Positions 1 through 8,015 of a stretch of DNA of 64,000 nucleotides are shown here, one piece after another. The translations under genes and the position numbers were made by a program. Origin of the DNA: Mucinivorans sp036654415. Lineage in GTDB: Bacteria > Bacteroidota > Bacteroidia > Bacteroidales > Rikenellaceae. Below the pieces are notes generated by a model. It was not told the DNA's origin. It worked only from the letters and a program-made list of their open reading frames with translations, and ran no database searches. Numbering within the stretch: the first letter of the stretch is position 1; each line of letters begins with the position of its first letter. The stretch covers positions 18,101-82,100 of the forward strand of contig JAVVSB010000003.1 in the NCBI GenBank assembly GCA_036654415.1, given 5' to 3'.

Positions 1-240
1 AGCCAAGGGGAGTTCAAAGAGCTACCATCGAGTGTAAGCTTCGGCTACGACAGTCAAGGCAAAACAGCCTCGATGATGGAGCAGATGCTAAAGCTGAAGG
101 ATATGGCATCACTACCTATTTTGGTACTGGGCGATAGCTTTGGACGTGTGATATACAAATCTCAAGGGTACAACACCACCCTAGGCGAACAACTCACAAA
201 TGTAATTTCAGCGTTAGAAAACGGAACAATTATTAAATAA
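1..240 (+). CDS. C-terminal fragment of a thioredoxin-like-fold protein (5' end outside window)
   Basis: The window opens inside a reading frame that runs without a stop to TAA at 238-240, giving 79 C-terminal residues. The segment ...LPILVLGDSFGRVIYKSQGY followed by a GEQL stretch resembles the last strand-helix unit of thioredoxin/TlpA-like folds. I recall similar tails on large secreted transglutaminase-like proteins of Bacteroides, but that link is from memory and unverified. No catalytic CXXC lies in the visible part. The next gene starts 28 bases downstream on the same strand, so co-transcription is plausible. The product cannot be named safely from the tail alone. Confidence 0.5.
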   Translation, partial: SQGEFKELPSSVSFGYDSQGKTASMMEQMLKLKDMASLPILVLGDSFGRVIYKSQGYNTTLGEQLTNVISALENGTIIK

Positions 241-267
241 AACAACAATAAAAAAACAAAACAACAG

Positions 268-1783
268 ATGAAAAAACTTTTGCTTTTGATGGTCTCTGTA
301 ATGGTAGCCATCTCGTGCCAAGACAAAAACCCTGAAAATCAGGATGGTCAACAACTNNNNNNNNNNNNNNNNNNNNNNNNNNNNNNNNNNNNNNNNNNNN
401 NNNNNNNNNNNNNNNNNNNNNNNNNNNNNNNNNNNNNNNNNNNNNNNNNNNNNNNNGTTAAAGGTGAGCATCGCCACCGCCCAATCGCCAGCCGAAGGTA
501 ATTCGGTGCCATTTGTGGTGGAATGTAGTGCTGCATGGAACGTGAGTATTGACAACCCAGAGGCTTTGATTGAGCCTGATATTAACTGGATTAACTTCAC
601 AAAACGCAGTGGCAAAGCTGGAAAAACAGATGTCATACTTACCACTGACCCCAACCCAGGTTTGGCAGACCGTAAGGCTACTATCAAAATTAATTCTGAC
701 GAAAAGGGAGCTACAGAGGCTGTTATTGAGCTCACACAGAAAGGGGCATCGGCTGGGACAACCCTAACCGCCTCGCTCAGCCCTCGCCGCGTGGTGCAGA
801 GCAAACCTTTTGAGGTGAGTGGCGAAAAGACCACCGTGCAGAGTAAGCCATATGGGTTGACCTTCTTTGGTTGGGGGCAACAGAACGACCCTCGCTTTAC
901 GCTCAACTTTCCAGAGAACACAACAAACTGTAAACGAGTAATAATGACCTATCGCATGGGTGGTGGCCCTAAAGGTTGTTCTGGCTATGACCACACAACA
1001 ACTTTTATGGTTAAATACCAAGACCAATGGTTCGAAATAGCACGCTGTTTTACCCCATTCGGCAACGCTTTTGATGCGTCATTTGAGAAAAAGTACTACT
1101 TCGACGTAACGGAATATCTACCTATGTTAAAGGGAGCCACAGAATTCAAGCTCTATTTTAACGGCTTTGATGGAGACCTAAATGGCCGTCACCACACAGC
1201 TCAACTTACTTTTGACCTCTACTCTGGCACACCCGAGCGGACAACAGTCTTCGCTCATAAACTCTACGACAGCGATCTTTACGGCACAAGTGGTTACCGT
1301 AGTTTTACATATGGAGTGGCCAAGTACGATATTGAAGTTGGCGAAAACCTGATGTCAAAACGTACCGTCACACTACCTGCTGGAGTAAAACATCTGCAAA
1401 TGAAGGTGGTTATTACAGGCCACGGAGCTGACCAAGGCCAATTCCTTGACCGCCCAGGTTACGGAACTAAAAACGCTGCTGAGTTTGATGAGAACTCATA
1501 CATGGTTAAAATTAATGGAGTGGCCGCTACTCAACGTGGTCGCATCTTTACGGCTTGTGGTTCCAACTATGCTCAGGCTGGGACATGCTACTTCGACCGT
1601 GGTAACTGGTGTCCAGGTAATCCAGGGCACATAGATATATGGGACTTCTACAACATTAATCCAGCGGGTGAAACCTTCGATATCGATATTGACTTAGAAC
1701 GTTTTAAGTCAGTATACAAAGACAACACAGATGCAGCAGCTAAATATGCTGTCCAGGTGGATCTATTTGGATATAACAAATAA
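268..1783 (+). CDS. PNGase F-like peptide:N-glycosidase lipoprotein with BACON domain (interrupted by assembly gap)
   Basis: Likely removes N-glycans from glycoproteins at the cell surface. The start at 268 gives a lipoprotein signal (MKKLLLLMVSVMVAISC). After the 100-N gap the frame resumes in a different register, as expected for a placeholder gap of unknown true length, so I treat this as one gene. Next comes a BACON-type beta-sandwich (about 470-760), then a PNGase F module. Matches to PNGase F include CSGYDH (family CDEWDR, with the catalytic Asp kept), ITGHGAD (family ISGWGH), an AAEF block where the family has AEW (second acidic residue kept), and GNWCPG near the C-terminus (family AGWCPG). 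The family Glu in TETW appears as Asn here (YFNGF). BACON domains in this phylum are thought to bind mucin or glycans. Family assignment is good; activity is inferred. Confidence 0.75.
357..456. other. Assembly gap, exactly 100 N
   Basis: A run of exactly 100 N sits between the lipoprotein signal and the BACON domain. The reading frame upstream (starting at 268) and downstream (ending at 1783) differ by one base across it. A fixed 100-N run is a common scaffolding placeholder, so the true gap length is unknown and the apparent frame change carries no biological meaning. Confidence 0.97.
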
Positions 1784-1797
1784 AAAATATACTTTTG
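1766..1797 (+). promoter_or_regulatory. Bacteroides-type promoter inside the 3' end of the PNGase-like gene
   Basis: TTTG at 1766-1769, 20 bases of spacer, then TACTTTTG at 1790-1797. This matches the Bacteroides -33 TTTG / -7 TAnnTTTG consensus with correct spacing. It would start transcription near 1801-1804 and drive the peptide transporter at 1861. Confidence 0.6.
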
Positions 1798-1799
1798 TT

Positions 1800-1834
1800 A
1801 AAGGTGGTAGATACACAGATTGTCTACCACCTTT
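1800..1834 (+). terminator. 12-bp hairpin between PNGase-like gene and peptide transporter
   Basis: Inverted repeat AAAGGTGGTAGA (1800-1811) / TCTACCACCTTT (1823-1834) with an 11-base loop. It follows the stop codon at 1783 and could terminate the upstream gene, although the downstream side is AAATTTA rather than a U run. Because a good promoter ends at 1797, the hairpin may instead form the 5' end of the transporter mRNA. Confidence 0.6.
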
Positions 1835-1860
1835 AAATTTACTTAAAAACCTAATAAATT

Positions 1861-3987
1861 ATGTTTAAAGGACAACCTAAAGGGCTGTTTGTGCTTGCTC
1901 TAGCCAATATGGGCGAACGCTTCGGCTACTACACCATGCTTGCGATTTTCGTACTGTATATGCAGGCTAAATTCGGCTTTTCGACCGATACAACTAGTAC
2001 AATTTTCGCAGCATTCCTCTCATTAGTCTATTTTCTGCCACTCTTTGGCGGTCTGTTGGCCGACAAGGTGTTGGGCTATGGCAAGACTATCGCCTTGGGG
2101 GTAATCATTATGTTTTGTGGCTACCTACTGCTGGCCATGCCTACTGGCACCGACACCACGGCAGTGGTGATGATGATAAGCGCCCTAGCACTTATCGCCA
2201 TGGGGACAGGCTGTTTTAAGGGAAACTTGCAGGCCTTGGTTGGTAATCTGTATGACGACCCTAAATACTCCTCTAAACGAGACCTTGCCTTCTCAGTCTT
2301 CTACATGTGTATCAATATTGGTGCGTTCTTTGCTCCAACGGCAGCTGAAGTAGTCTCGAACCACTTTATGCAGAAGGACAACTATACCTACAATGCCAAC
2401 GTTCCAGCTCTGTATCACCAGCTCAACCGTACAACTATCTCACCTCAGGCCTACAGCACACTGGCTGGATATGCCAAAAGTCAGAATGTGATTACCTATG
2501 ACGAGACTCTCTTGGCTAATTTTGTACCTATGGCTGCAGGTTCTGATTCGATAGCAAACACTCCAACAGTTGAAAACCGTTTTGGCAAAGTGCTCTCGAC
2601 AGACAAGTGTATACAGATAGACAATATGATAGACTCCGCTATCATCCAACGTTTCTCGCTACTTATTCCACGCGACAAGATTCCTGTTCAAGCTGTAAAA
2701 GAGACTGTCTTGGCACGTTTTACCCCTGTGACAGACTCATCAAACTTGCAGAGCCAAATCCAGGGATTAAATACCATTAACGACAAATTTGCCTACGACA
2801 ATAACATCACAGCAAAACAGCTCTATGATGATATTATAACCAAATTCAACACAATTCCTGCCCAAATAAAAGGGGTGTTGGCCGCAGGTATCAACACTGA
2901 ACTTGCAACACTCATCAACCGTGATAAATTATTAGCCTTCAGTTCGGCCTACACCGTTTCGATGAGTACATCATTCAACTATGGTTTCGGAGTAGCTTGC
3001 CTATCGCTGGTACTATCGATGCTTGTGTTCCTAATCTTCCGCAACACTTACGCCAAGGCCGACAGAACCGAAAAACAAAAAGCTGCCTTAACGGCCGCTG
3101 GCAAGGGCGATGACGTGACTATTATAGAGCTTACACCTGCTCAGGTTAAAGAACGTATGGTAGCTCTTGGATTGGTATTCTTGGTGGTTATCTTCTTTTG
3201 GATGGCCTTCCACCAAAACGGTTTAACTATGACTTTCTTTGCGCGTGACTACACCCAAAGCACTGTTTCTGGTGTTGAACGTTTCGGTTTCTCACTACTT
3301 ACACTACTCCCCTTTGCGGTGATGTTCTACGGAGTATTAAATATTTTCCAAAGTAAAGGTAACACGGGTAAACTAGCGGGACTAGGTGCAGCAGTTATTG
3401 GTTGTGGATTGGCTTATTGGGCCTATTCACAGTTTGCACCATCAATGGAGATTACGCCTCAAATTTTCCAACAATTCAACGCCTTCTTTATCGTGATTCT
3501 GACCCCTGTGGCTGTGGCTTTCTTCTCGTGGCTCAACAGTAAAGGCAAAGAACCACTAGCTCCTCGCAAAATAGGCATCGGTATGATTATCGCAGCACTT
3601 GGCTTTGTTATCCTGGCCGTGGGCTCCATCGGACTGCCTACTCCCGACACTGCCAAGAGTTTGGGAAGCATACCTACAGACATGTTAGTTTCACCTAACT
3701 GGTTAATTAGCACCTATTTCGTACTAACCATAGCCGAACTCTTCCTTTCACCAATGGGTATCTCTTTTGTATCAAAGGTGGCACCACCAAAATACAAAGG
3801 TTTGGCTCAAGGCGGATGGTTGGCCGCTACGGCTATTGGTAACTACCTAGTTGCAGTTGTAGGTTACCTCTGGGGCGGTTTGGAGTTGTGGATGGTATGG
3901 GGCATCTTGGTTACTCTATGTCTACTATCGGCAGCATTCCTATTCTCGCAGATGAAGAAACTCGAAAACACAACTCGAAACGCATAA
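1861..3987 (+). CDS. POT/PTR2-family proton-coupled di/tripeptide transporter
   Basis: Inner-membrane MFS-type peptide importer of 708 residues, expected to bring in di- and tripeptides with protons. The N-terminus carries the family ANMGERFGYYTMLAIF motif in helix 1, including the E-R-F-Y proton-coupling residues. The family GCFKGNL block follows near residue 120. A soluble, poorly conserved insertion of about 210 residues (roughly 165-375) separates the two helical halves, and the C-terminal half ends with SFVSKVAPPKYKGL and several further helices. Insertions of this kind are usual in Bacteroidota POT proteins and explain the length above the 450-500 residues of Escherichia coli DtpA. The gene is monocistronic, with its own promoter upstream and a strong terminator at 4013. 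Confidence 0.93.
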   Translation: MFKGQPKGLFVLALANMGERFGYYTMLAIFVLYMQAKFGFSTDTTSTIFAAFLSLVYFLPLFGGLLADKVLGYGKTIALGVIIMFCGYLLLAMPTGTDTTAVVMMISALALIAMGTGCFKGNLQALVGNLYDDPKYSSKRDLAFSVFYMCINIGAFFAPTAAEVVSNHFMQKDNYTYNANVPALYHQLNRTTISPQAYSTLAGYAKSQNVITYDETLLANFVPMAAGSDSIANTPTVENRFGKVLSTDKCIQIDNMIDSAIIQRFSLLIPRDKIPVQAVKETVLARFTPVTDSSNLQSQIQGLNTINDKFAYDNNITAKQLYDDIITKFNTIPAQIKGVLAAGINTELATLINRDKLLAFSSAYTVSMSTSFNYGFGVACLSLVLSMLVFLIFRNTYAKADRTEKQKAALTAAGKGDDVTIIELTPAQVKERMVALGLVFLVVIFFWMAFHQNGLTMTFFARDYTQSTVSGVERFGFSLLTLLPFAVMFYGVLNIFQSKGNTGKLAGLGAAVIGCGLAYWAYSQFAPSMEITPQIFQQFNAFFIVILTPVAVAFFSWLNSKGKEPLAPRKIGIGMIIAALGFVILAVGSIGLPTPDTAKSLGSIPTDMLVSPNWLISTYFVLTIAELFLSPMGISFVSKVAPPKYKGLAQGGWLAATAIGNYLVAVVGYLWGGLELWMVWGILVTLCLLSAAFLFSQMKKLENTTRNA

Positions 3988-4012
3988 AAACAGTGAGTTA
4001 AATAATAAATTA

Positions 4013-4048
4013 ACGGGTGTGAATATTTTATATTCACACCCGTTTTTT
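4013..4048 (+). terminator. Rho-independent terminator after the peptide transporter
   Basis: ACGGGTGTGAATAT (4013-4026) pairs with ATATTCACACCCGT (4030-4043) around a 3-base TTT loop, followed by a T run (4043-4048). A 14-bp perfect stem plus T tract is a textbook intrinsic terminator. Confidence 0.92.
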
Positions 4049-4166
4049 AGCAAAATACAACAGCAGAATGGCATTTTTATGAGAAATCCTTTACCCGATA
4101 GCGTGAATATGCAGAAAATTTAATATCTTGCATCATTATACTTCGGGTACAAAATTTGCTACTCCA

Positions 4167-4198
4167 TGTGTCATAACCCTATAAATTTATTACCTTTG
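4167..4198 (+). promoter_or_regulatory. Promoter abutting the start codon of the beta-barrel gene
   Basis: TGTG at 4167-4170 (near TTTG), 20 bases of spacer, then TACCTTTG at 4191-4198. The ATG lies at 4204, only five bases past the -7 box, so the predicted transcription start practically coincides with the start codon. Confidence 0.55.
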
Positions 4199-4203
4199 TA
4201 ACG

Positions 4204-4842
4204 ATGAAAAACATTATCTTAGTTCTTTTAGGATTGCTCATCAGCTGTTCCTGTTTTGCTCAACGTCAAAAGGGTTTTGGTTTGGGGGTAAAAGTTGGTC
4301 TGAATGTTGCCGATTTTACCTCATCAACTGGAGGCCCTCGTGCAGGTCTTTACGCTGGAGTTTTTACGGACTACTATGTAAGCGAACGTTTTGGCTTTGA
4401 ACTGGGAGCCTACTACTCGCAACAGGGGAGTAACGAAAATTCATATATATTTCCCGTTGATGGTAGCCCATATCAGTTGATTAATTATGATTTGGACTAT
4501 ATTTCAACACAGATATTGTTAAAGTATCACTTTGTACTGGGTTTTAGAGCGGTGTTGGGTGCTTCACCAGCTTTTTTGATGAAAGCCACTAGCAAGACCA
4601 TTAATGGTGAGGGTATTGAATCAATAAACAACATAGATGGAATAAATAAATTTGACTGCGGAGTGATAGCGGGAATTGGGTACACCTTTAAATTCGGCTT
4701 GGACCTTCAGGTTAGCTACACACGCGGTTTTATGTCGTTTTTTGAAGACCGTGGACGTTATAATTCAGTATATAGGCTCGGTGTGGGGTGGCGTTTCCTT
4801 GGCACGGGTGGTAAGACTCACAAACGGGTAAAGATAAAATAA
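4204..4842 (+). CDS. Outer-membrane beta-barrel protein, porin/PorT-like family
   Basis: A 212-residue secreted protein. It has a clear type I signal peptide (MKNIILVLLGLLISCSCFAQ) followed by alternating hydrophobic/polar strands: GFGLGVKVGLNVADF, RAGLYAGVFTDYYV, RFGFELGAYYSQQG, and a final strand ending VYRLGVGWRFL. This is the usual pattern of the small 8-stranded outer membrane beta-barrel family abundant in Bacteroidota. It lies between two terminators' reach with its own promoter and is followed 27 bases later by an aminotransferase on the same strand. No specific substrate or partner can be named. The transcript is predicted to have almost no 5' leader. Confidence 0.8.
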   Translation: MKNIILVLLGLLISCSCFAQRQKGFGLGVKVGLNVADFTSSTGGPRAGLYAGVFTDYYVSERFGFELGAYYSQQGSNENSYIFPVDGSPYQLINYDLDYISTQILLKYHFVLGFRAVLGASPAFLMKATSKTINGEGIESINNIDGINKFDCGVIAGIGYTFKFGLDLQVSYTRGFMSFFEDRGRYNSVYRLGVGWRFLGTGGKTHKRVKIK

Positions 4843-4869
4843 AACTATTAATTTTAATTAATTAAAAAT

Positions 4870-5976
4870 ATGAAAGTAAATCATTCTGGTGCCTCGCTTA
4901 GTAAAATCGTACAGATTGGCGAGAAGCTAAAAAAGCTCAAAGTAGAGAACGGTCACGACTACCTGCCGTTAAACCGAGGTGTCAATGCTGTGGTAAATAT
5001 CAATCTAACTGAGGTTATCAAAGGGTTGGATTTTAATTCCAATGATATGCAAGTCTATCCTCCAGGACCTGGATTTCCTCAACTACGTGAGGCCATCAAC
5101 CAAGAGTATTTTATGGGTAAATCATCAGCCAATAATATTTTGATTTCAGCTGGCGGAATGAATGCTTTGGACTTGGTGGTACAAACAGTGGGCATGGGTA
5201 AGCTCTACCTACCTGTCTACTATTGGGGTTGTTATTTCCACATGCTCACCGTGCGTGGAATCGGAAACGCTGAATATTATGCCCAAGGCGACCTGCTGGA
5301 TATGATTGATGAACTACGTGGTAACGCAGTGTTGATTTGCGACCCAGGTAACCCACTGGGTGAAAAATATGACGATGAGCAGCAATTCCAACTCATCAAG
5401 ACACTAAGCGATGCTGGCATAACGGTCTTCTTTGACTCACCATATCGCCGTATATTCTACAACAAAACTGATGATTACTACTCTCGTATTTTGACATTAG
5501 AGAATGTGATTATTACAGAGAGTTTCTCAAAGAGTGTGGGGTTAAGCGGTCAACGTCTAGGCTTTATCCACACCACAAATAAGGAGTTACACGATGAGCT
5601 AGAGATACGTCTGATGTATTGCACCAATGGGGTGAATGCCTTTGCTCAACTATTGGTTCACAGTCTACTTACTTCACCCGAAGGCATCAAAGCGGCTACG
5701 GAATTCAAACAAGCCACAGCGCGCGACATCGCCCTAAACATAGAGTACCTAAAAAATCGCGGCCTACTGGCCGAACAGTACTACCATAGTTCAACCCCTA
5801 AGGGGATTTTCGTGGTGGTAAATAAGACTGAAGAGGAGTTGTTGAACCATTACATAGGCAGCGTTTCATTGGCATTTTTCACCAAAAGCCAAAAAGTTGT
5901 TGCTGACAAATTTGCACGTATTTGCGTGTCGGCCCCTCATCAAAAATTTGTTAAGTATTTCGATACGGTAAAATAA
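4870..5976 (+). CDS. PLP-dependent aminotransferase, class I/II
   Basis: A 368-residue cytoplasmic fold-type I aminotransferase. Hallmarks visible are ISAGGMNALDL (cofactor phosphate region), CDPGNPLG (family NPxNPTG), FFDSPYRRIF (the Asp/Tyr that contact the pyridine ring) and ITESFSKSVGLSGQRLG with the Schiff-base Lys. The N-terminus is shorter than in aspartate aminotransferases. The substrate cannot be told from sequence by eye; options include aromatic or branched-chain amino acids. It follows the beta-barrel gene by 27 bases and ends at a long hairpin shared with the convergent pilus operon. Confidence 0.82.
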   Translation: MKVNHSGASLSKIVQIGEKLKKLKVENGHDYLPLNRGVNAVVNINLTEVIKGLDFNSNDMQVYPPGPGFPQLREAINQEYFMGKSSANNILISAGGMNALDLVVQTVGMGKLYLPVYYWGCYFHMLTVRGIGNAEYYAQGDLLDMIDELRGNAVLICDPGNPLGEKYDDEQQFQLIKTLSDAGITVFFDSPYRRIFYNKTDDYYSRILTLENVIITESFSKSVGLSGQRLGFIHTTNKELHDELEIRLMYCTNGVNAFAQLLVHSLLTSPEGIKAATEFKQATARDIALNIEYLKNRGLLAEQYYHSSTPKGIFVVVNKTEEELLNHYIGSVSLAFFTKSQKVVADKFARICVSAPHQKFVKYFDTVK

Positions 5977-5991
5977 TTATCTAACTTTGCA

Positions 5992-6030
5992 AGAAGCCTC
6001 GTTAACTGTAAAACAGTTAACGAGGCTTCT
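5992..6030. terminator. Bidirectional 18-bp hairpin between convergent transcription units
   Basis: AGAAGCCTCGTTAACTGT (5992-6009) and its perfect reverse complement (6013-6030) flank a 3-base AAA loop. It sits between the stop of the aminotransferase (5976) and the stop of the pilus operon (6036), where a shared terminator is expected. T-richness on either side is only modest. Confidence 0.8.
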
Positions 6031-6035
6031 CTTAT

Positions 6036-6998
6036 TTATTGCTGGGCAACCATAGACTGTACAGCTAAAATAGGTGTCGGATTTAGGGTATTAATGGTTA
6101 TCGAGACAATGTAGTGACTATTACGAGTAAGGCAAAGATCTGCAGGAGTAAGGCTCGAAAAAGCAACAGGATTAGAACCACAGAGACGTCCCATACCATC
6201 GCCCAGCACTATACGATAAGAAAAGATATTGTCTGGCTTCTCATTTGTACGCGCAGCCAGTCTTAGATAGGTATGGTTAAGGGTATTAGTGACTTTTTTT
6301 TCAGGCACATAAAAGACAATACCACCTGGTTTGGTAGTTAGCCCGTTAGCACTATATATCACATTGCCAGCCGAACCATCAACTGTGCGATTGGCTGAAT
6401 AGAAATAACCCAACGAGCCATTATATGTCTTGGCCACAAGATAAGATTCAACTGGCAAAATCTCAACCCCCAAGGAGTAAAGTTTGATAGATTTGCCAAC
6501 TGTGGCAAAATTACAGGTGATGTTAACCGTAACCTTAGCGTGAGTTCGTTCGAGTTCTATCGAGAATTGGCGAGTGGTGGCAGAAATCATATTAACCACA
6601 TTGGCATACATAGTAAGCGGTGGTGCCAGTGTAGAGACAGTCTCTTTGTCAAAAACCTTAGTTTCAAAATCGGCTGGAGTACGCACATTATCTAAATTCC
6701 ACGCTAACAGCTCATTAGCCACCATAACCATACGTACCTGACCAGAGAGGGTCTGAAAAACAAATGGTTGTGACCCAGCTTGCTTTTTGTTGTAGATAAG
6801 AGCTCCGTCAGCTATACGAAAGACCACCAGGCGTAAAGTTTCAATATCGTCATCTGAAGCAGACTTAGAGGCCATCACAGCGGCACGTACCACAACTGGA
6901 ATTGGTTGTTCAGTGGTGGTCGGGGGAGGTTCTTTAGTACAACTCACGAGCACAAAGAGTAACAAACCCATTAATAATTTTATATCTATGCGTGACAT
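6036..6998 (-). CDS. Type V pilus accessory/tip lipoprotein (Fim/Mfa family)
   Basis: A 320-residue lipoprotein with signal MSRIDIKLLMGLLLFVLVSC. After a Pro/Thr-rich linker it has two beta-sandwich-like halves. Motifs such as DIETLRLVVFRIADGALIYN and the block around QVRMVMVANE match the N-terminal strand pattern of FimB/Mfa-type subunits. It is the last gene of the pilus operon, starting two bases after the preceding stop, so it is very likely an accessory subunit (FimC/FimE or Mfa3-5 position) assembled at the pilus tip. The exact orthologue is not certain. The C-terminus ends at the shared terminator at 5992-6030. Confidence 0.72.
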   Translation of the reverse strand: MSRIDIKLLMGLLLFVLVSCTKEPPPTTTEQPIPVVVRAAVMASKSASDDDIETLRLVVFRIADGALIYNKKQAGSQPFVFQTLSGQVRMVMVANELLAWNLDNVRTPADFETKVFDKETVSTLAPPLTMYANVVNMISATTRQFSIELERTHAKVTVNITCNFATVGKSIKLYSLGVEILPVESYLVAKTYNGSLGYFYSANRTVDGSAGNVIYSANGLTTKPGGIVFYVPEKKVTNTLNHTYLRLAARTNEKPDNIFSYRIVLGDGMGRLCGSNPVAFSSLTPADLCLTRNSHYIVSITINTLNPTPILAVQSMVAQQ

Positions 6999-7000
6999 GG

Positions 7001-7951
7001 TTATTGCGGTATTACGTTAATTATTTGCCAGCCATTAATCTGCATGGTAATCTGAATATCGTGACCTATAGTTAAATCTACATTAAATTCATCCTCAGTA
7101 TCCAAATCATCTTGATTTTGGTAGGCAGGCGACTGCATAATATAGGGTAGTAAATCGAAATTAAAGTACTTTGTACCATCGGTTTTGTTACTCACCACTA
7201 ATGTCAACGGATGTCCAATCATCAAGCGAAGGACCTTTACTGAACTCCGAAGTTTATCTCCCTGCCAAGTTAGTGTAGATGGTAGGTACTTAATGGTTTT
7301 AGTTGGTTCGCCAAAGGTATTGTCGTGTTTGTAGAGACTATTATTGCCTAAGCTGTGGAAATCCAATATAGTGGTTGGCGCGGCAGCAAGAAAACTGAGT
7401 CCTGAGATGGAGAGGTTGATGGTATGCGTGTTTTTAAGTAGTGGTATTCTGACCTGTTGACTTTGGTTACTAACGGTGATGGGTGTTGGACGACCATGGT
7501 AAAGTTCAGCAGGTTCACGAACCACTGTGTGGTTGGTAATAGGTTCAAGATAAGACGGTGCTGCCAAGCGAAAATCAGAGAGTTTGGTAATACCGCGATA
7601 GAGTCCCGAAGAGATGGCTCCCATCTCACCTATTTCGTAACTGTCGATTTTGCCACCCCACGAAATCAAAGTGTATTGACCAGATGGTAAATCAAGGGTC
7701 AATGGTTGGTTATTTCGGAGTTGCGAGGGGTCATCTATGAGTTTGGAGTCGTAGAATAGGTCATTCTTATCAAAGATATAGATAGCCATTTTACGTACAC
7801 GTTGTCCAAAAAGGTCTTCTCGCTCTCGGTTCAACGTGTAGTAGTATTGTACTTGGGGACCAACACTACACTCTGAGTTATCCTCATTGACGCATCCCAA
7901 AAATAGAGAGGCAAAACCGATAAGTGAATATTGTATCATTCTATTTAACAT
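7001..7951 (-). CDS. FimB/Mfa2-family fimbrial anchor subunit
   Basis: About 316 residues from the chosen start at 7951. This start gives the lipoprotein signal MLNRMIQYSLIGFASLFLGC; a longer frame back to 8035 would overlap the pilin gene and hide the signal. The sequence VRKMAIYIFDKNDLFYDSKL followed by LDLPSGQYTLISWGG is characteristic of the FimB/Mfa2 (DUF1812-type) family. In Porphyromonas gingivalis such proteins anchor the pilus base to the outer membrane and limit its length. It lies directly downstream of the pilin, separated by an intercistronic hairpin, and two bases upstream of the accessory subunit. Confidence 0.85.
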   Translation of the reverse strand: MLNRMIQYSLIGFASLFLGCVNEDNSECSVGPQVQYYYTLNREREDLFGQRVRKMAIYIFDKNDLFYDSKLIDDPSQLRNNQPLTLDLPSGQYTLISWGGKIDSYEIGEMGAISSGLYRGITKLSDFRLAAPSYLEPITNHTVVREPAELYHGRPTPITVSNQSQQVRIPLLKNTHTINLSISGLSFLAAAPTTILDFHSLGNNSLYKHDNTFGEPTKTIKYLPSTLTWQGDKLRSSVKVLRLMIGHPLTLVVSNKTDGTKYFNFDLLPYIMQSPAYQNQDDLDTEDEFNVDLTIGHDIQITMQINGWQIINVIPQ

Positions 7952-7968
7952 CGGTGTAGGGGTTTTAA

Positions 7969-7998
7969 GTAATAGAGGACTGCAGAGCCCTCTATTAC
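7969..7998 (-). promoter_or_regulatory. Intercistronic hairpin between pilin and anchor genes
   Basis: GTAATAGAGG (7969-7978) pairs with CCTCTATTAC (7989-7998) across a 10-base loop, in the 64-base space between the pilin stop and the anchor start. On the transcribed minus strand no U run follows, so it looks more like an attenuator or mRNA-stabilising stem than a full terminator. It would favour more pilin than anchor protein. Confidence 0.6.
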
Positions 7999-8015
7999 GA
8001 GTTGAGAAAAAGACA

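Noticed and set aside
5992..6030. Long perfect inverted repeat as an attachment site or transposon end
   Set aside because: It sits between two convergent stops with a 3-base loop and no flanking direct repeats or transposase; a shared terminator is the simpler reading.
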